Source of the DNA: Myxococcales bacterium
Lineage (GTDB): Bacteria; Myxococcota_A; Polyangia; Haliangiales; Haliangiaceae
NCBI GenBank assembly: GCA_016720595.1
Contig: JADKKI010000004.1
Span: 186,001 to 250,000 of the forward strand
Direction of reading: 5' to 3'
Length of the DNA stretch: 64,000 bases
The notes under the pieces are model-generated. The model had not been told where the DNA came from, searched no databases, and saw nothing but the letters and a program-made list of their open reading frames with translations. Of the stretch, positions 18,055 through 30,637 are shown in pieces. The position numbers and the translations under genes are program-made. The stretch's first letter is position 1. Each line of letters begins with the position of its first letter.

Positions 18055-19517
18055 GCGCGCAGGCGCTTCGCGATCGCGGCGGGCGAGTAGCCCTCGAACA
18101 CGACGAGCCCCGCGACGGTCACGGCGATCACCACGCCGCCTGCCACCACGAACCGCACGCCCGGACTCGCGTCAGCGACGGCGAGCCTCGCCAGGAGCCC
18201 GCAGCCGGCCCCTGCCGCGGGGATCAGCGCGAGCCGGGCGATCCGGCGGAAGTAGGCCTTCGCCGTGATCCCGAGCTGGCCGAGCACCATCCGCGCGAGG
18301 ATCGCGAACGGGATCGGGTAGCCGATCGCCCAGGCCGCGGCGATCGCGTTGGAGCTCGAGCCCACATGGGTGGCGAGGACGAACACGGAGGCGAGCACGC
18401 TGGCCGCGATCAGCTGGTACCGCAGCGAGAGATCGGAACGGCCCACACCGTCGAGGAGCGGCGGCCCGAGGAAGCTCATCGCTCGAAGTGCGCCCACGAT
18501 CGCGAGGATCCGCGCGGCGCCCGCGGCGATCACGAAGTCGGCGCCGTAGACCAGGCGCAGCACATCGTCGGCGGTGACGACGATCACTGCCACGAACAGC
18601 AACACCACGGCGAGGTTCTGCCGCGTGAAGGCCACGAGCTGATCCACGAGCGATGCGCGATCCGCGCGCAGGCGCGAGAACGCCGGGAACGCGACCGTGG
18701 TCACCACGCCGGAGACGAAGCGCACCGGCTCGAGGACCAGCTCGTACGCAGCGCGGTAGTAGCCGAGCGCGGTGAGGCCGTAGGAGTAGGCGACGACCTG
18801 GTAGTCGAAGTTCGAGTACAGCTGATACGCGAGCTCGCCGCCCGTAGCGCGCAGCCCGAACCGGAAGTCCGCGACGAGCTCGCGCGGCCGGAACACCCAG
18901 CCCGGGCGCCAGCCAGCGGACAGCGGGACGCCGATCGCATAGATCGCCTCGCGCACCAGCGGCCCGATCACGAAGCACCACAGCCCCATCCCTGCCACCG
19001 CGGTCCCGACCTTGGTCGCGAGCTCGCCGAGGTTGGCGATCACGCGGACCACGGAGAGCTCCTTGAACCGGAGCTGTCGCCGCAGCATCGCCTGGTGGGT
19101 CGTGTAGAACGGCCGCAGCACGAGCATCAGGCCAGCGGCGCGGGACACCTGGGTCAGGATCGGTGCGTCGAACGCGCGTGCGATCAACGGCGCGGTCACC
19201 CACACCACGGCGTAGAGCGTCACCCCGACCACCAGGCCGAACCAGAACGCCGAGGACAGGTGCTCGGGGCTGCCGTGCTCGCGCTGGACGATCGAGGCCG
19301 GCAGGCCCGCCTCGCCGAGGAGGCATGCGGCGCCGAGCATCGTCATCACGGCGCTGGCCGTGCCGTAGTCGTCGACGGTGGCCCAGTAGCGGAGGATCAG
19401 CGCCAGGCTGACGAGGTCGCAGATCGCGACCAGGGCGGAGGCCATGCCCACCCACGCCACGCCGCGGGCGACCTTTCGCTGGACGCTCTGGGACGGCAAG
19501 ATCTCCACGGCTGTCAC
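18051..19517 (-). CDS. Wzx/MATE-like polysaccharide or lipid-linked flippase 2
   Basis: A 488-residue polytopic protein, clearly a paralogue of the flippase at 2457-3986: it shares RQLRFKELSVVR, the cytoplasmic RPRELVADFRFGL segment, and the AFPAFSRLRADR loop, as well as GPPLLDGVGR near the C-terminal helices. It would translocate a lipid-linked substrate. Two copies flanking the island suggest two lipid-linked products or a duplicated boundary. GTG 19517 is used; GTG 19508 is an alternative. A small lipoprotein gene lies 18 bases upstream on the same strand. Confidence 0.85.
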   Translation of the reverse strand: MTAVEILPSQSVQRKVARGVAWVGMASALVAICDLVSLALILRYWATVDDYGTASAVMTMLGAACLLGEAGLPASIVQREHGSPEHLSSAFWFGLVVGVTLYAVVWVTAPLIARAFDAPILTQVSRAAGLMLVLRPFYTTHQAMLRRQLRFKELSVVRVIANLGELATKVGTAVAGMGLWCFVIGPLVREAIYAIGVPLSAGWRPGWVFRPRELVADFRFGLRATGGELAYQLYSNFDYQVVAYSYGLTALGYYRAAYELVLEPVRFVSGVVTTVAFPAFSRLRADRASLVDQLVAFTRQNLAVVLLFVAVIVVTADDVLRLVYGADFVIAAGAARILAIVGALRAMSFLGPPLLDGVGRSDLSLRYQLIAASVLASVFVLATHVGSSSNAIAAAWAIGYPIPFAILARMVLGQLGITAKAYFRRIARLALIPAAGAGCGLLARLAVADASPGVRFVVAGGVVIAVTVAGLVVFEGYSPAAIAKRLRA

Positions 19518-19535
19518 CCTGGGCCCGACCGGGGC

Positions 19536-19937
19536 TCAGTCGGTCTTCGGGGCGGGGCCGGCGTGGCAGCGCGCGGTCGCGGCGATCACGCTGCCGGTCG
19601 CCCGGTGGCAGGCGAGGGCGATCGCTTGCTGCGCATCGGGGGCGAGCGTGGCCTTGCGGCCGGCGGTGAAGTCCGTCTTGGCGCGCTCGATCCAGGCGGT
19701 GACGTCCGCGTGGCCGTCCTCATCGAGATTCTGACACGCGCCATAGGTCTCGAGCGCGGCCAGCATCGCATCGCACTCCTCGGTCATCGAGCGCAGCGAC
19801 ACGGGGGGATCGGCTGCGATCGGCGGCCCGGGAGCGACCGCGGGCTGCGCGCGCGAACATGCGCTAACCATCAGCAGGGCGCTCGCTCCCGCGGCCCGCA
19901 CAAACTCGAAGAAGGGGCTCGGGAGTGCGGGGCGCAT
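19536..19937 (-). CDS. Hypothetical lipoprotein
   Basis: A 133-residue protein. A basic and aromatic n-region, a hydrophobic core and LMVSAC form a lipobox around residue 27. The mature part is Pro/Ala-rich and then helical, with four Cys residues (EECDAM, ACQN, ALACHRA, ARCHAG) that could form two disulfides in the periplasm. No family is recognised. It is read leftward, divergent from dnaE with only 24 bases between starts, and precedes flippase 2. Confidence 0.6.
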   Translation of the reverse strand: MRPALPSPFFEFVRAAGASALLMVSACSRAQPAVAPGPPIAADPPVSLRSMTEECDAMLAALETYGACQNLDEDGHADVTAWIERAKTDFTAGRKATLAPDAQQAIALACHRATGSVIAATARCHAGPAPKTD

Positions 19938-19961
19938 GGGCTAGATCAGTGATTCCTTACC

Positions 19962-23486
<3,525 letters not shown>

Positions 23487-23492
23487 GGCCAC

Positions 23493-23531
23493 CGCGAGTG
23501 GATCGCGCCCCAAAGACACGCGACACTCGCG
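23493..23531 (+). terminator. Imperfect hairpin after dnaE
   Basis: The arms CGCGAGTG-gat-CGCG and CGCG-a-CACTCGCG pair over 12 base pairs with a small internal bulge, seven bases past the dnaE stop and just before the next gene. There is no T-run. It is probably a transcript-end or processing structure. Confidence 0.4.
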
Positions 23532-23535
23532 CGCG

Positions 23536-24216
23536 ATGACGACCCTTCCGTCCGTTCGCGCCCTCGTCCTCGCGACCTTCGCGACCCTCGCACTTGGCAC
23601 CGGCTGCTCGTCGAAGTCGGACGCACCCGCAGGCGGCTCGACTGCGTCGCCGGCGCCCCCGGCCACCCCTCCGGCGGGCAGCGCGGCCGGCAGCGGGGCG
23701 GGCAGCTCGGCCGGCAGCTCGGCGGGCAGCTCGGCGGGGAGCGGGGCAGGGAGTGGCGACGCCAGCGGGGCGGGCAGTGGCGCAGGCAGCGGCTCCGCGG
23801 CGGGTAGCGGCGCAGGCAGCGCGGTCGCCGCAGGCAGCGGCTCCGCGGCGGGCAGCGCTGCCGAGCCGGCCAGCGAGTTCGACAAGCTCGATCGTCAGGG
23901 GAAGATCCGCCTGATGAAGACCAAGGTCATGCCGACGATGCGCAAGGCCTTCCAGGAGTTCGACGGCAAGGCGTTCGCGAAGTTCGGCTGCAAGACCTGT
24001 CACGGCGCCGGCGCGAAGACCGACTACAAGATGCCCAACCCCGAGCTGCCCAAGCTCGACTTCGCGGCGCTCAAGGCGGGCAAGCAGGAGCCCAAGATGG
24101 CCGAGTTCATGGGCAAGATCGTGAAGCCGCAGATGGCCGAAATGCTCGGTCAGCACGCGATGGACGACAGCCACCCGGACGGGTTCGGCTGCCTCGAGTG
24201 CCACGAGCAGAAGTAG
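23536..24216 (+). CDS. Lipoprotein with two CxxCH haem-binding motifs
   Basis: A 226-residue protein. A signal peptide ends in a lipobox (LGTGC, Cys about residue 25). A long Gly/Ser/Ala linker of about 85 residues follows, built from repeated GSGAGS-like units. The C-terminal domain has two c-type haem motifs, CKTCH and CLECH, with many Lys and Met residues (KMAEFMGK, PQMAEMLGQH) that could supply distal ligands. This suggests a small membrane-anchored dihaem cytochrome on a flexible tether, acting in periplasmic electron transfer. Such Gly-Ser-Ala linkers are common in myxobacterial lipoproteins. The partner is unknown. Confidence 0.75.
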   Translation: MTTLPSVRALVLATFATLALGTGCSSKSDAPAGGSTASPAPPATPPAGSAAGSGAGSSAGSSAGSSAGSGAGSGDASGAGSGAGSGSAAGSGAGSAVAAGSGSAAGSAAEPASEFDKLDRQGKIRLMKTKVMPTMRKAFQEFDGKAFAKFGCKTCHGAGAKTDYKMPNPELPKLDFAALKAGKQEPKMAEFMGKIVKPQMAEMLGQHAMDDSHPDGFGCLECHEQK

Positions 24217-24338
24217 CCTGAGGCACCCCAAGGTCCGGCCACTGCACGGTTTGTGCAACTTGGGGGAGATCCGTCGGCGGCCGGCAGAAAACCATTGAAG
24301 CCGCCTCGCATCTGGATAGGATGCCGGCGGGGGTCTTG

Positions 24339-24674
24339 ATGTCAGCTGCGCTTCGCGCTCTTTCGCTCGCATTGTGCGTGTGCAGCTGCGCCAACGCCGG
24401 CGGCAACGGTCCCGGCGGCGGAGATGATGCGCCCCGGACTGACGCGGCCGTGAAGTTCGACGCCAGCGTGACTCACCCGGATACGCAGCTGTCGGTCGAT
24501 GCGTCGATCGACGCGACGATCGCCGCGGATGCCGCGGTCGATGCGCCGAGTGGGCCGTTCTGCGCGAACAACAACGAGTGCACGACCTCCGGCGAGTGCT
24601 GCGTGACGCTCGGCGGGACGATGGGCTTCTGCGCGCCGGGGGACATCATCCTCGGCCAGTGCTTCCCGCAGTAG
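24339..24674 (+). CDS. Small secreted Cys-rich protein or lipoprotein
   Basis: A 111-residue protein from ATG 24339, chosen because a run of five G lies just upstream; ATG 24321 is the alternative. A hydrophobic signal ends near VCSC, which could be a lipobox. The Asp/Ala-rich linker (VDASIDATIAADAAVD) is followed by a compact C-terminal part with six Cys residues (FCANNNECTTSGECC, FCAPG, QCF), a disulfide-rich knot pattern common in myxobacterial secreted proteins. The function is unknown. Confidence 0.6.
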   Translation: MSAALRALSLALCVCSCANAGGNGPGGGDDAPRTDAAVKFDASVTHPDTQLSVDASIDATIAADAAVDAPSGPFCANNNECTTSGECCVTLGGTMGFCAPGDIILGQCFPQ

Positions 24675-24675
24675 A

Positions 24676-24960
24676 TCAGTAGCCGGACCGCTCCACCACG
24701 AGCGCGCCGTCGACGAGCACGCGGTAGTGCTGCGCGCGAAAGCCCGCGAACAGCGCGGGGCGACGCTTCTCGATCACGATGTCGTGGCCAAACACCTTGC
24801 CCTCCCAGACCTGGAGCAGAGCGAAGCTGAAGTGGGTGCCGACCTCGCGCGGGCTCTGCAGCATGACCTCGGTGCCCCGTGCGACCAGCTTGGTGGCGCC
24901 GGTGACCCAGCTCCGGGTGAACACCACGGCCGTGCCCGCGACCTGAAACTCGATCCGCAT
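24676..24960 (-). CDS. Conserved hypothetical protein, 94 residues
   Basis: A small beta-rich protein without signal peptide or membrane segment. It has the pattern FQVAGTAVVFTRSW, LQVWEGKVFGHDIVIEKRR and YRVLVDGALVVERSGY, which alternate as beta strands and end in an amphipathic strand. It starts two bases after the stop of the TPR-zincin gene (TGA GG ATG), so the two are very likely translated together and may function together. I do not recognise a family. Confidence 0.6.
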   Translation of the reverse strand: MRIEFQVAGTAVVFTRSWVTGATKLVARGTEVMLQSPREVGTHFSFALLQVWEGKVFGHDIVIEKRRPALFAGFRAQHYRVLVDGALVVERSGY

Positions 24961-24962
24961 CC

Positions 24963-25979
24963 TCAGTCGAGGCCGAGCTTCTCGAGGTCACCCTCGTCGA
25001 GCCCGAAGTAGTGCGCGGTCTCGTGGAGCACGGTGATCCGGATCTCCTCCGCGAGGTGATCCTCGTCCATCGCGAACCGCTCGAGGTTGGTCTTGAACAG
25101 CAGGATGTTGGTCACCGAAGGGGCCGCATTGCCGGTCTCGGGCATCGGTGTGCCCTGGAACAGGCCAAGCATCCGCGGGTCGAGCCCGTCCGCCACCATC
25201 GCCTCGGACGGCGCTCGGTCGATCAGGATCGGGATGCGCTCGAGCTTGGTGCGGATGTGCTGCGGCAGCTCCGCCAGCGTATCGAGGGCGATCTGCTCGA
25301 CCTCGTCGTCGGTGATCGAGATCGGTGCGGCGGGGAGCTTGGCGTCGAGGATCCGGACCTGCTGCCACGCCGCGATCATCTGGGCGCGATCCTCGGCCGC
25401 CTCGTGGACCCGGCCGAGCAAGTGGAGGGCATCGGCCTCGGACTCGGCGTCGAGCTTGCGCGCGGCCTCGATCCAGCGGACCGCGGCGGCGCGATCCTCT
25501 GCCGCCAGGGCCAGCTCGGCGAGATCGAGCGCGAGCTCGGCGTCCTCGATCACCGAGCTCGACAGCTCGCCGAGCGTCTCGCGGGCCGCGGGCTTCTGAT
25601 CGCCGGCGAGGAGCGCCTCGGTCTTGATGTAGACGGCCTCGACGAGATCCTCCTCCTCGTCGATGAAGTCGAACGCCGCCTCGACCGTCTCGAGCGCCGC
25701 GTCGGGATCGCCCTGGCCGTGGAGCTGGAGGCGCGCGATGCAGATCCGGGGCATCGGGTCGTCCTTGCGCAGCTCGGACAGCGTGCGGTACTGCGCGATC
25801 GCCTCCTCGACCTCCCCGCGCGCGTCCGCGACGGCGGCGGCGAGCGTGATCACGTCGGGGTGCTTGCGATCGACCCGGCGGCAGCGTTCGAGGCAGGCGG
25901 CGGCGGTGTCGAGCTCACCCTCCTCGAGAGCCTCGAAACCGCGCTCGAGGTCGGCGGTCATGCGATCCGTGCGGGACAT
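24963..25979 (-). CDS. TPR protein with C-terminal zincin-like metallopeptidase domain
   Basis: A 338-residue protein. The N-terminal 200 residues are TPR-like helical pairs (EEGELDTAAACLERCRRVD, EEAIAQYRTLSELR). The C-terminal domain ends with HETAHYFGLDE, a HExxHxxG zincin site with a final Asp/Glu, as in the short metallopeptidase family once called DUF1025, common in actinobacteria and proteobacteria. ATG 25979 with GGAAAT upstream is chosen over an upstream in-frame start at 26057. No signal peptide, so it acts in the cytoplasm. It is followed at two bases by a small gene of unknown function. The substrate is unknown. Confidence 0.75.
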   Translation of the reverse strand: MSRTDRMTADLERGFEALEEGELDTAAACLERCRRVDRKHPDVITLAAAVADARGEVEEAIAQYRTLSELRKDDPMPRICIARLQLHGQGDPDAALETVEAAFDFIDEEEDLVEAVYIKTEALLAGDQKPAARETLGELSSSVIEDAELALDLAELALAAEDRAAAVRWIEAARKLDAESEADALHLLGRVHEAAEDRAQMIAAWQQVRILDAKLPAAPISITDDEVEQIALDTLAELPQHIRTKLERIPILIDRAPSEAMVADGLDPRMLGLFQGTPMPETGNAAPSVTNILLFKTNLERFAMDEDHLAEEIRITVLHETAHYFGLDEGDLEKLGLD

Positions 25980-26077
25980 ATTATTTCCGCTTGATACTCC
26001 GAATTGGTTCCCCGTGCTTGCGCGGGGTTGCCCGGGCATTTGCGGAGGGTCCCGCATGTCGCTATCGTCGAGCCGTG

Positions 26078-27946
26078 ATGCAGTACCTGGCGCGGGCGAT
26101 GGTCTGGCTGACCCTGGTGGTCGCGCTCGCGGCGTGCCCGCGGAGCACCCGCAAGACGCTGGTGCCCGACGTCCCCCAGAACGGCGCCGCCGAGGCGCGG
26201 ACCCGGTTCGCGGAGGCCAAGGCCAAGTTCCTGCGGGACGGTCGCAACACCGAGGAGTTCCGGCAGATCGCCGAGGACTTCCCCGACGATCCGATCACCC
26301 CGTGGGCCCACCTCTATGCCGGTATCGCGGCGGTCAAGGCGCGCAAGTTCGACGTGGCGATCAAGGCGTTGCAGATCACGGTCGATGCCGATGTCGATGC
26401 CGGCCTGACCACCCGCGCCGAGCTGTTCCTGGGCATCGCGCACAACTACGGCGGGAACCCAGCCAAGGTCCTGGCGCTGCTCAAGCGGGGCGAGAAGGCG
26501 ATCGAGAACGATGACGAGCGAACGGAGTACCTCGGCGCCCTCGCATACGCGACCGCGCTGGGCGAGCGTCCGCTCGCGGCGCTCCCCGTGTTCGATCAGC
26601 TCTACGGCCGGGTGACGCCCGGGGAGAAGGCGCTGATCGTGGCGCGTGTCGGCGAGCTGGTCGCCGGTGCCGATCCGGACACCCTGCGCCGGATCTACGA
26701 CGAGCTCGACGACCGCAAGGGACCGTCGATGGCCGCGGTGGCGAGCAGGCTCGCTCTCGTGGCCGATCAGGCCGGAAAGGTCGACGAGGCCCAGAAGTTT
26801 CGCGACGTCGCCGCGCCGGCGCGGATCGCCGTAGGGCTCCCGAAGATGATCAGCGACGCACAGGTCACGTCGTCGGGTACGCCGAGCTCCGGCAACGCGG
26901 GGCTGGTCGGCGCGGTGTTGCCGCTCGGTGGGAAGCAGAACCGCGTGGCCGAGGCCGCCGCCGCGGGGCTCGGGATGGCGGCGGGCGTGTCCGATGGCAA
27001 GGGCATCGCAGCCGTCGAGGTTCGGGCCGCGCTCGATGCGGATGCGTCCGCGATGGCCGTCGAGGACCTCGCCCGGAGCAACGTCATCGCGATCGTCGGG
27101 CCGATCGATTCGAGTGCTGTCGATGCGGCAGGTAGCCGCGCGGAGAGTCTGCAGCTGCCGCTGCTCAGCCTGTCGACCGCGGCGGAGAAGAACGCGGGCT
27201 CGAAGTTCGTGTTCCACATGGTGCACTCCGGCGAGGCGCGTAGCCGAGCCCTCGCCCAGCGTGCGCTCGCCAAGGGCGTGAAGAAGTTCGCCGTGCTCGC
27301 CGCCGAGAACGGCTATGGCCGCGCGATGACCGCCGCGTTCAAGGACGAGGTCGAGAAGGGCGGGGGCACCGTGGTCTCGACCGTCACGTACAAGGCCGAC
27401 ACCAAGTCGTTCGCGGGGTTCACGGCGAAGCTGTCCGGAGATTGGGACGCGGTGTTCGTCCCCGCGCAGGCCGACACGCTCGGCCTGATCGCCCCGGCGC
27501 TCGCGGCCACTGGCAAGATCCCCAAGCCGCTCGGTACCAAGAAGGTGATCGGCGGTCGCGCGATCCTCCTCCTGTCCACCGCCGAGAACCTGACCGCGGC
27601 GTACCTCACCGATGCCGGGCGCCACTCCACGGGCGCGCTGTTCGCGCCAGGCTATTACCCGGACGATCAGGATCCCGCCAGCAAGGCGTTCCTCGATCGG
27701 TTCATCGCGGCGTTCGGCAGGGCGCCGGGCTTTCTCGAGGCGTACGCCTTCGATGCCGTCCAGCTCGCCGCGGCCGCGGGGACCGCTGGGCGCGCGGGTC
27801 TCGCCGCGACGCTGGCCAAGGGCGAGCTCGCAGGGCTGACCGGGACGATCCGGTTCGATCCGGACCACCGGCGGGCCGATCCCGGCGTGATCTACACGGT
27901 CTCCGAGGAGACCGGTGGCGTGTTCGCGATCCGCGTCGCCAAGTGA
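26078..27946 (+). CDS. Lipoprotein with TPR-like domain and periplasmic-binding-protein type 1 domain (LpoA/LppC-like)
   Basis: A 622-residue protein. A signal and lipobox (ALAAC) are at the N-terminus. Residues about 30-250 are helical repeats, and from about residue 275 (GLVGAVLPLGGKQNRVAEAA) there is a type 1 periplasmic-binding fold typical of branched-chain amino-acid receptors and of LpoA, the outer-membrane activator of penicillin-binding protein 1A. The two-part layout is that of LpoA/LppC. It may regulate peptidoglycan synthesis or bind a small ligand. ATG 26078 is used; GTG 26075 is adjacent. pyrF starts 31 bases downstream. Confidence 0.75.
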   Translation: MQYLARAMVWLTLVVALAACPRSTRKTLVPDVPQNGAAEARTRFAEAKAKFLRDGRNTEEFRQIAEDFPDDPITPWAHLYAGIAAVKARKFDVAIKALQITVDADVDAGLTTRAELFLGIAHNYGGNPAKVLALLKRGEKAIENDDERTEYLGALAYATALGERPLAALPVFDQLYGRVTPGEKALIVARVGELVAGADPDTLRRIYDELDDRKGPSMAAVASRLALVADQAGKVDEAQKFRDVAAPARIAVGLPKMISDAQVTSSGTPSSGNAGLVGAVLPLGGKQNRVAEAAAAGLGMAAGVSDGKGIAAVEVRAALDADASAMAVEDLARSNVIAIVGPIDSSAVDAAGSRAESLQLPLLSLSTAAEKNAGSKFVFHMVHSGEARSRALAQRALAKGVKKFAVLAAENGYGRAMTAAFKDEVEKGGGTVVSTVTYKADTKSFAGFTAKLSGDWDAVFVPAQADTLGLIAPALAATGKIPKPLGTKKVIGGRAILLLSTAENLTAAYLTDAGRHSTGALFAPGYYPDDQDPASKAFLDRFIAAFGRAPGFLEAYAFDAVQLAAAAGTAGRAGLAATLAKGELAGLTGTIRFDPDHRRADPGVIYTVSEETGGVFAIRVAK

Positions 27947-27977
27947 CCCTCGCGGCGTGGGGTGGTACACCCGCCCC

Positions 27978-28690
<713 letters not shown>

Positions 28691-28694
<4 letters not shown>

Positions 28695-29473
28695 CCACCG
28701 GCGGTCCAGGCGAGCGAGCTGTCTATGGCGCGGGGCCGGTGCGCGAGCTGCTCGCGGTGCGCCCCAAGGCGATCAAGGCGATCTGGGTGGATCCCGCGCG
28801 CGCCGGTCGGCAGACCAGCGATCCGGTCGCCGCCATTGTCGTCTCCGCGCGCGCGGCCGGGATCAAGCTCGAGGATCGCGATCGCCACGCACTCGACCGC
28901 GCGGCCGGCGAGGGCGCGGTCCACCAGGGCGTGATCGCGTGGCTGGGCCCGTTCCAGTACGCTCAGCTCGAAGACCTCGTCGCGGCGCCGGGCCCAGCGC
29001 TGCTGGTCGCCCTCGACGGCGTGGAGGATCCGCGCAACCTCGGTGCGATCCTGCGCTCGGCATACCTGCTCGGCGCCGGCGGCGTGATCATCCCGGAGCA
29101 TCGTGCGGCGGCGGTCACGTCGCTCACCTCCAAGGCCTCTGCTGGGGCGAGCGAGCTGTTGCCGGTGGTCCAGGTCGGCAACCTGGTCCGCGCGCTCGAC
29201 GAGCTGCGCGAGCACGGGCTGTGGCGCGTGGCGGTTCACGCGAGCGAGAAGGCGCAGCGGATCGAGGAGATCGACGGGAAGCTCTCGCTGTGCCTCGTGC
29301 TCGGCGCGGAGGGCTCCGGGATCCGTCCGCTGGTCGCCAAGAACTGCGATTTCCACGCCGTGATCGACATGGCGGCAGGACGCGATGCGGTGGGGTCGTT
29401 CAACGTCTCGGTCGCGGCTTCGCTCGCGCTCTACGAGATGCGTCGCCAGCGCGCGGCAACTCCCGACGAGTAG
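28691..29473 (+). CDS. rlmB: RNA 2'-O-ribose methyltransferase of the SpoU/TrmH family, RlmB-like
   Basis: A 260-residue SPOUT enzyme. The N-terminal part (VYGAGPVRELLA, GAVHQGVIAW) is the RlmB RNA-binding domain. The three SPOUT motifs are clear: DGVEDPRNLGAILRSA, VLGAEGSGIRPLV and VGSFNVSVAASLALYE. RlmB methylates G2251 of 23S rRNA in E. coli; relatives methylate tRNA, so the exact site is assumed. ATG 28691 overlaps the pyrF stop. Confidence 0.88.
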
Positions 29474-29558
29474 GGGCCCGAACGCGCCGTAGGCGCTGGA
29501 TATTTCGACGCGATCCTCGGAAGATCGCGGGCCAGCCGCATCGTACAAGGGGAACACC

Positions 29559-29966
29559 ATGGGACTCGCCGAACGCCGCGCCATCAAGGATTTTCAGGAC
29601 AAGCATCTGCCTGCGCTCCAGAAGGAGATCCAGGACGTCGCCGGGTTTGCCGTGCCGTTCGAGATCACCTGGGAGCAGCTCGCCACCGAAGGGCAGGGGG
29701 ACTCCTACGCGGAGAACTGGACCGCGATCTACTTCAAGCCCGTGCTCGACGCGCTGCGCTCGATCACCCGCGATGACATGGGCAAGGAGGCGCTCAAGGC
29801 GGGCCTCAAGAAGATCGAGTTCCGCAACAGCTCCGGCTACTACTCGCCGGGCAGCGCGATCAAGTTCGAGGCCGGGACGATCCTCATCGATCACGACATG
29901 ACGAACGTCGGCGATGTCGCCGATCGCGCCAAGTACTTGACCGAGATCATCGAGAAAGCCCTCTAG
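29559..29966 (+). CDS. Conserved hypothetical protein, 135 residues
   Basis: A soluble, mixed alpha/beta protein without signal peptide. A strong ribosome-binding site (AAGGGGA) precedes the ATG. The sequence includes EITWEQLATEGQG, FKPVLDALRSITRDDMGKEAL and FEAGTILIDHDMTN. The final Leu codon precedes a stop shared with the GTG of the following gene, so they are coupled. The upstream gap holds a small hairpin GCGATC/GATCGC at about 29511-29529. I do not recognise its function. Confidence 0.6.
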   Translation: MGLAERRAIKDFQDKHLPALQKEIQDVAGFAVPFEITWEQLATEGQGDSYAENWTAIYFKPVLDALRSITRDDMGKEALKAGLKKIEFRNSSGYYSPGSAIKFEAGTILIDHDMTNVGDVADRAKYLTEIIEKAL

Positions 29967-30637
29967 TGGCCGACAGCGATGGCGACGTCCTCGCGCAGCT
30001 CGGGGGCCGTTCGCCTCGCCGGCTGCTCGAAGATCTCTCGAACCTCGGCAAGACGCTCGCGGCCAACGATCGGCCGCGGCCAGAGCTCGAGCTGCACCTC
30101 TCGAGCGGAACGATGCTTCGCGGGCGGATCGTCGAGGTCGCGGATGGCGGCGGCGGTGCCGTGGTCTCGTTGCTCGTCGGAGGGTCGTTGCGTGCCCCGA
30201 CCGTGAGCTTCGTCCGCGTCGATCAGATCGCCGCGGTCACCGTGATCGACGCGAGCCTCCTCGTTCGGTCTCCGGTCCCCGATGCGCCTGTGCCAGGCAA
30301 GCTCGAGCTCGCACGCATGCTCGCGGCACACGCCAGCACGCTCGCCGCCAGCGTCGGGCGTGCGCTGCCGATCGAGCTCCCCGCCGAGCTCGACGACGAC
30401 GGGCGGCGCGCGATCGGGCTCTTGATCCCGGTCCTCGTCGAGGTCCTGTCGGCGATCGCCGCCGATCCGATGGGCAAGGATGCGCTGAGCGCGATCCAGG
30501 CGATCGAGGTGCACGCGGGCGGCTCCGCGGAGGTCGCTCGCCCCGATCCGCGACGGGTCGTCGTCCACGCGCCACGCCTGCTCGGCGAGCAGTTCACGGC
30601 CGCGACCTTGCGGACGGAGCTCGAGAAGGTGCTCTAG
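29966..30637 (+). CDS. Conserved hypothetical protein, 223 residues
   Basis: A cytoplasmic protein of unknown role, starting at a GTG that overlaps the previous stop. Residues about 40-90 are beta-strand rich (ELHLSSGTMLRGRIVEV, VSLLVGGS), possibly an Sm-like or KOW-like barrel; the C-terminal half is helical and Ala-rich. It ends four bases into the convergent recQ gene. With the 135-residue neighbour it forms a two-gene unit. Confidence 0.6.
   Translation: MADSDGDVLAQLGGRSPRRLLEDLSNLGKTLAANDRPRPELELHLSSGTMLRGRIVEVADGGGGAVVSLLVGGSLRAPTVSFVRVDQIAAVTVIDASLLVRSPVPDAPVPGKLELARMLAAHASTLAASVGRALPIELPAELDDDGRRAIGLLIPVLVEVLSAIAADPMGKDALSAIQAIEVHAGGSAEVARPDPRRVVVHAPRLLGEQFTAATLRTELEKVL

Noticed and set aside
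24295..24322. TTGAAG and TAGGAT as a sigma-70 promoter for the small Cys-rich protein
   Set aside because: The -10 box would overlap the alternative start and leave a leader too short for the ribosome-binding site before ATG 24339.
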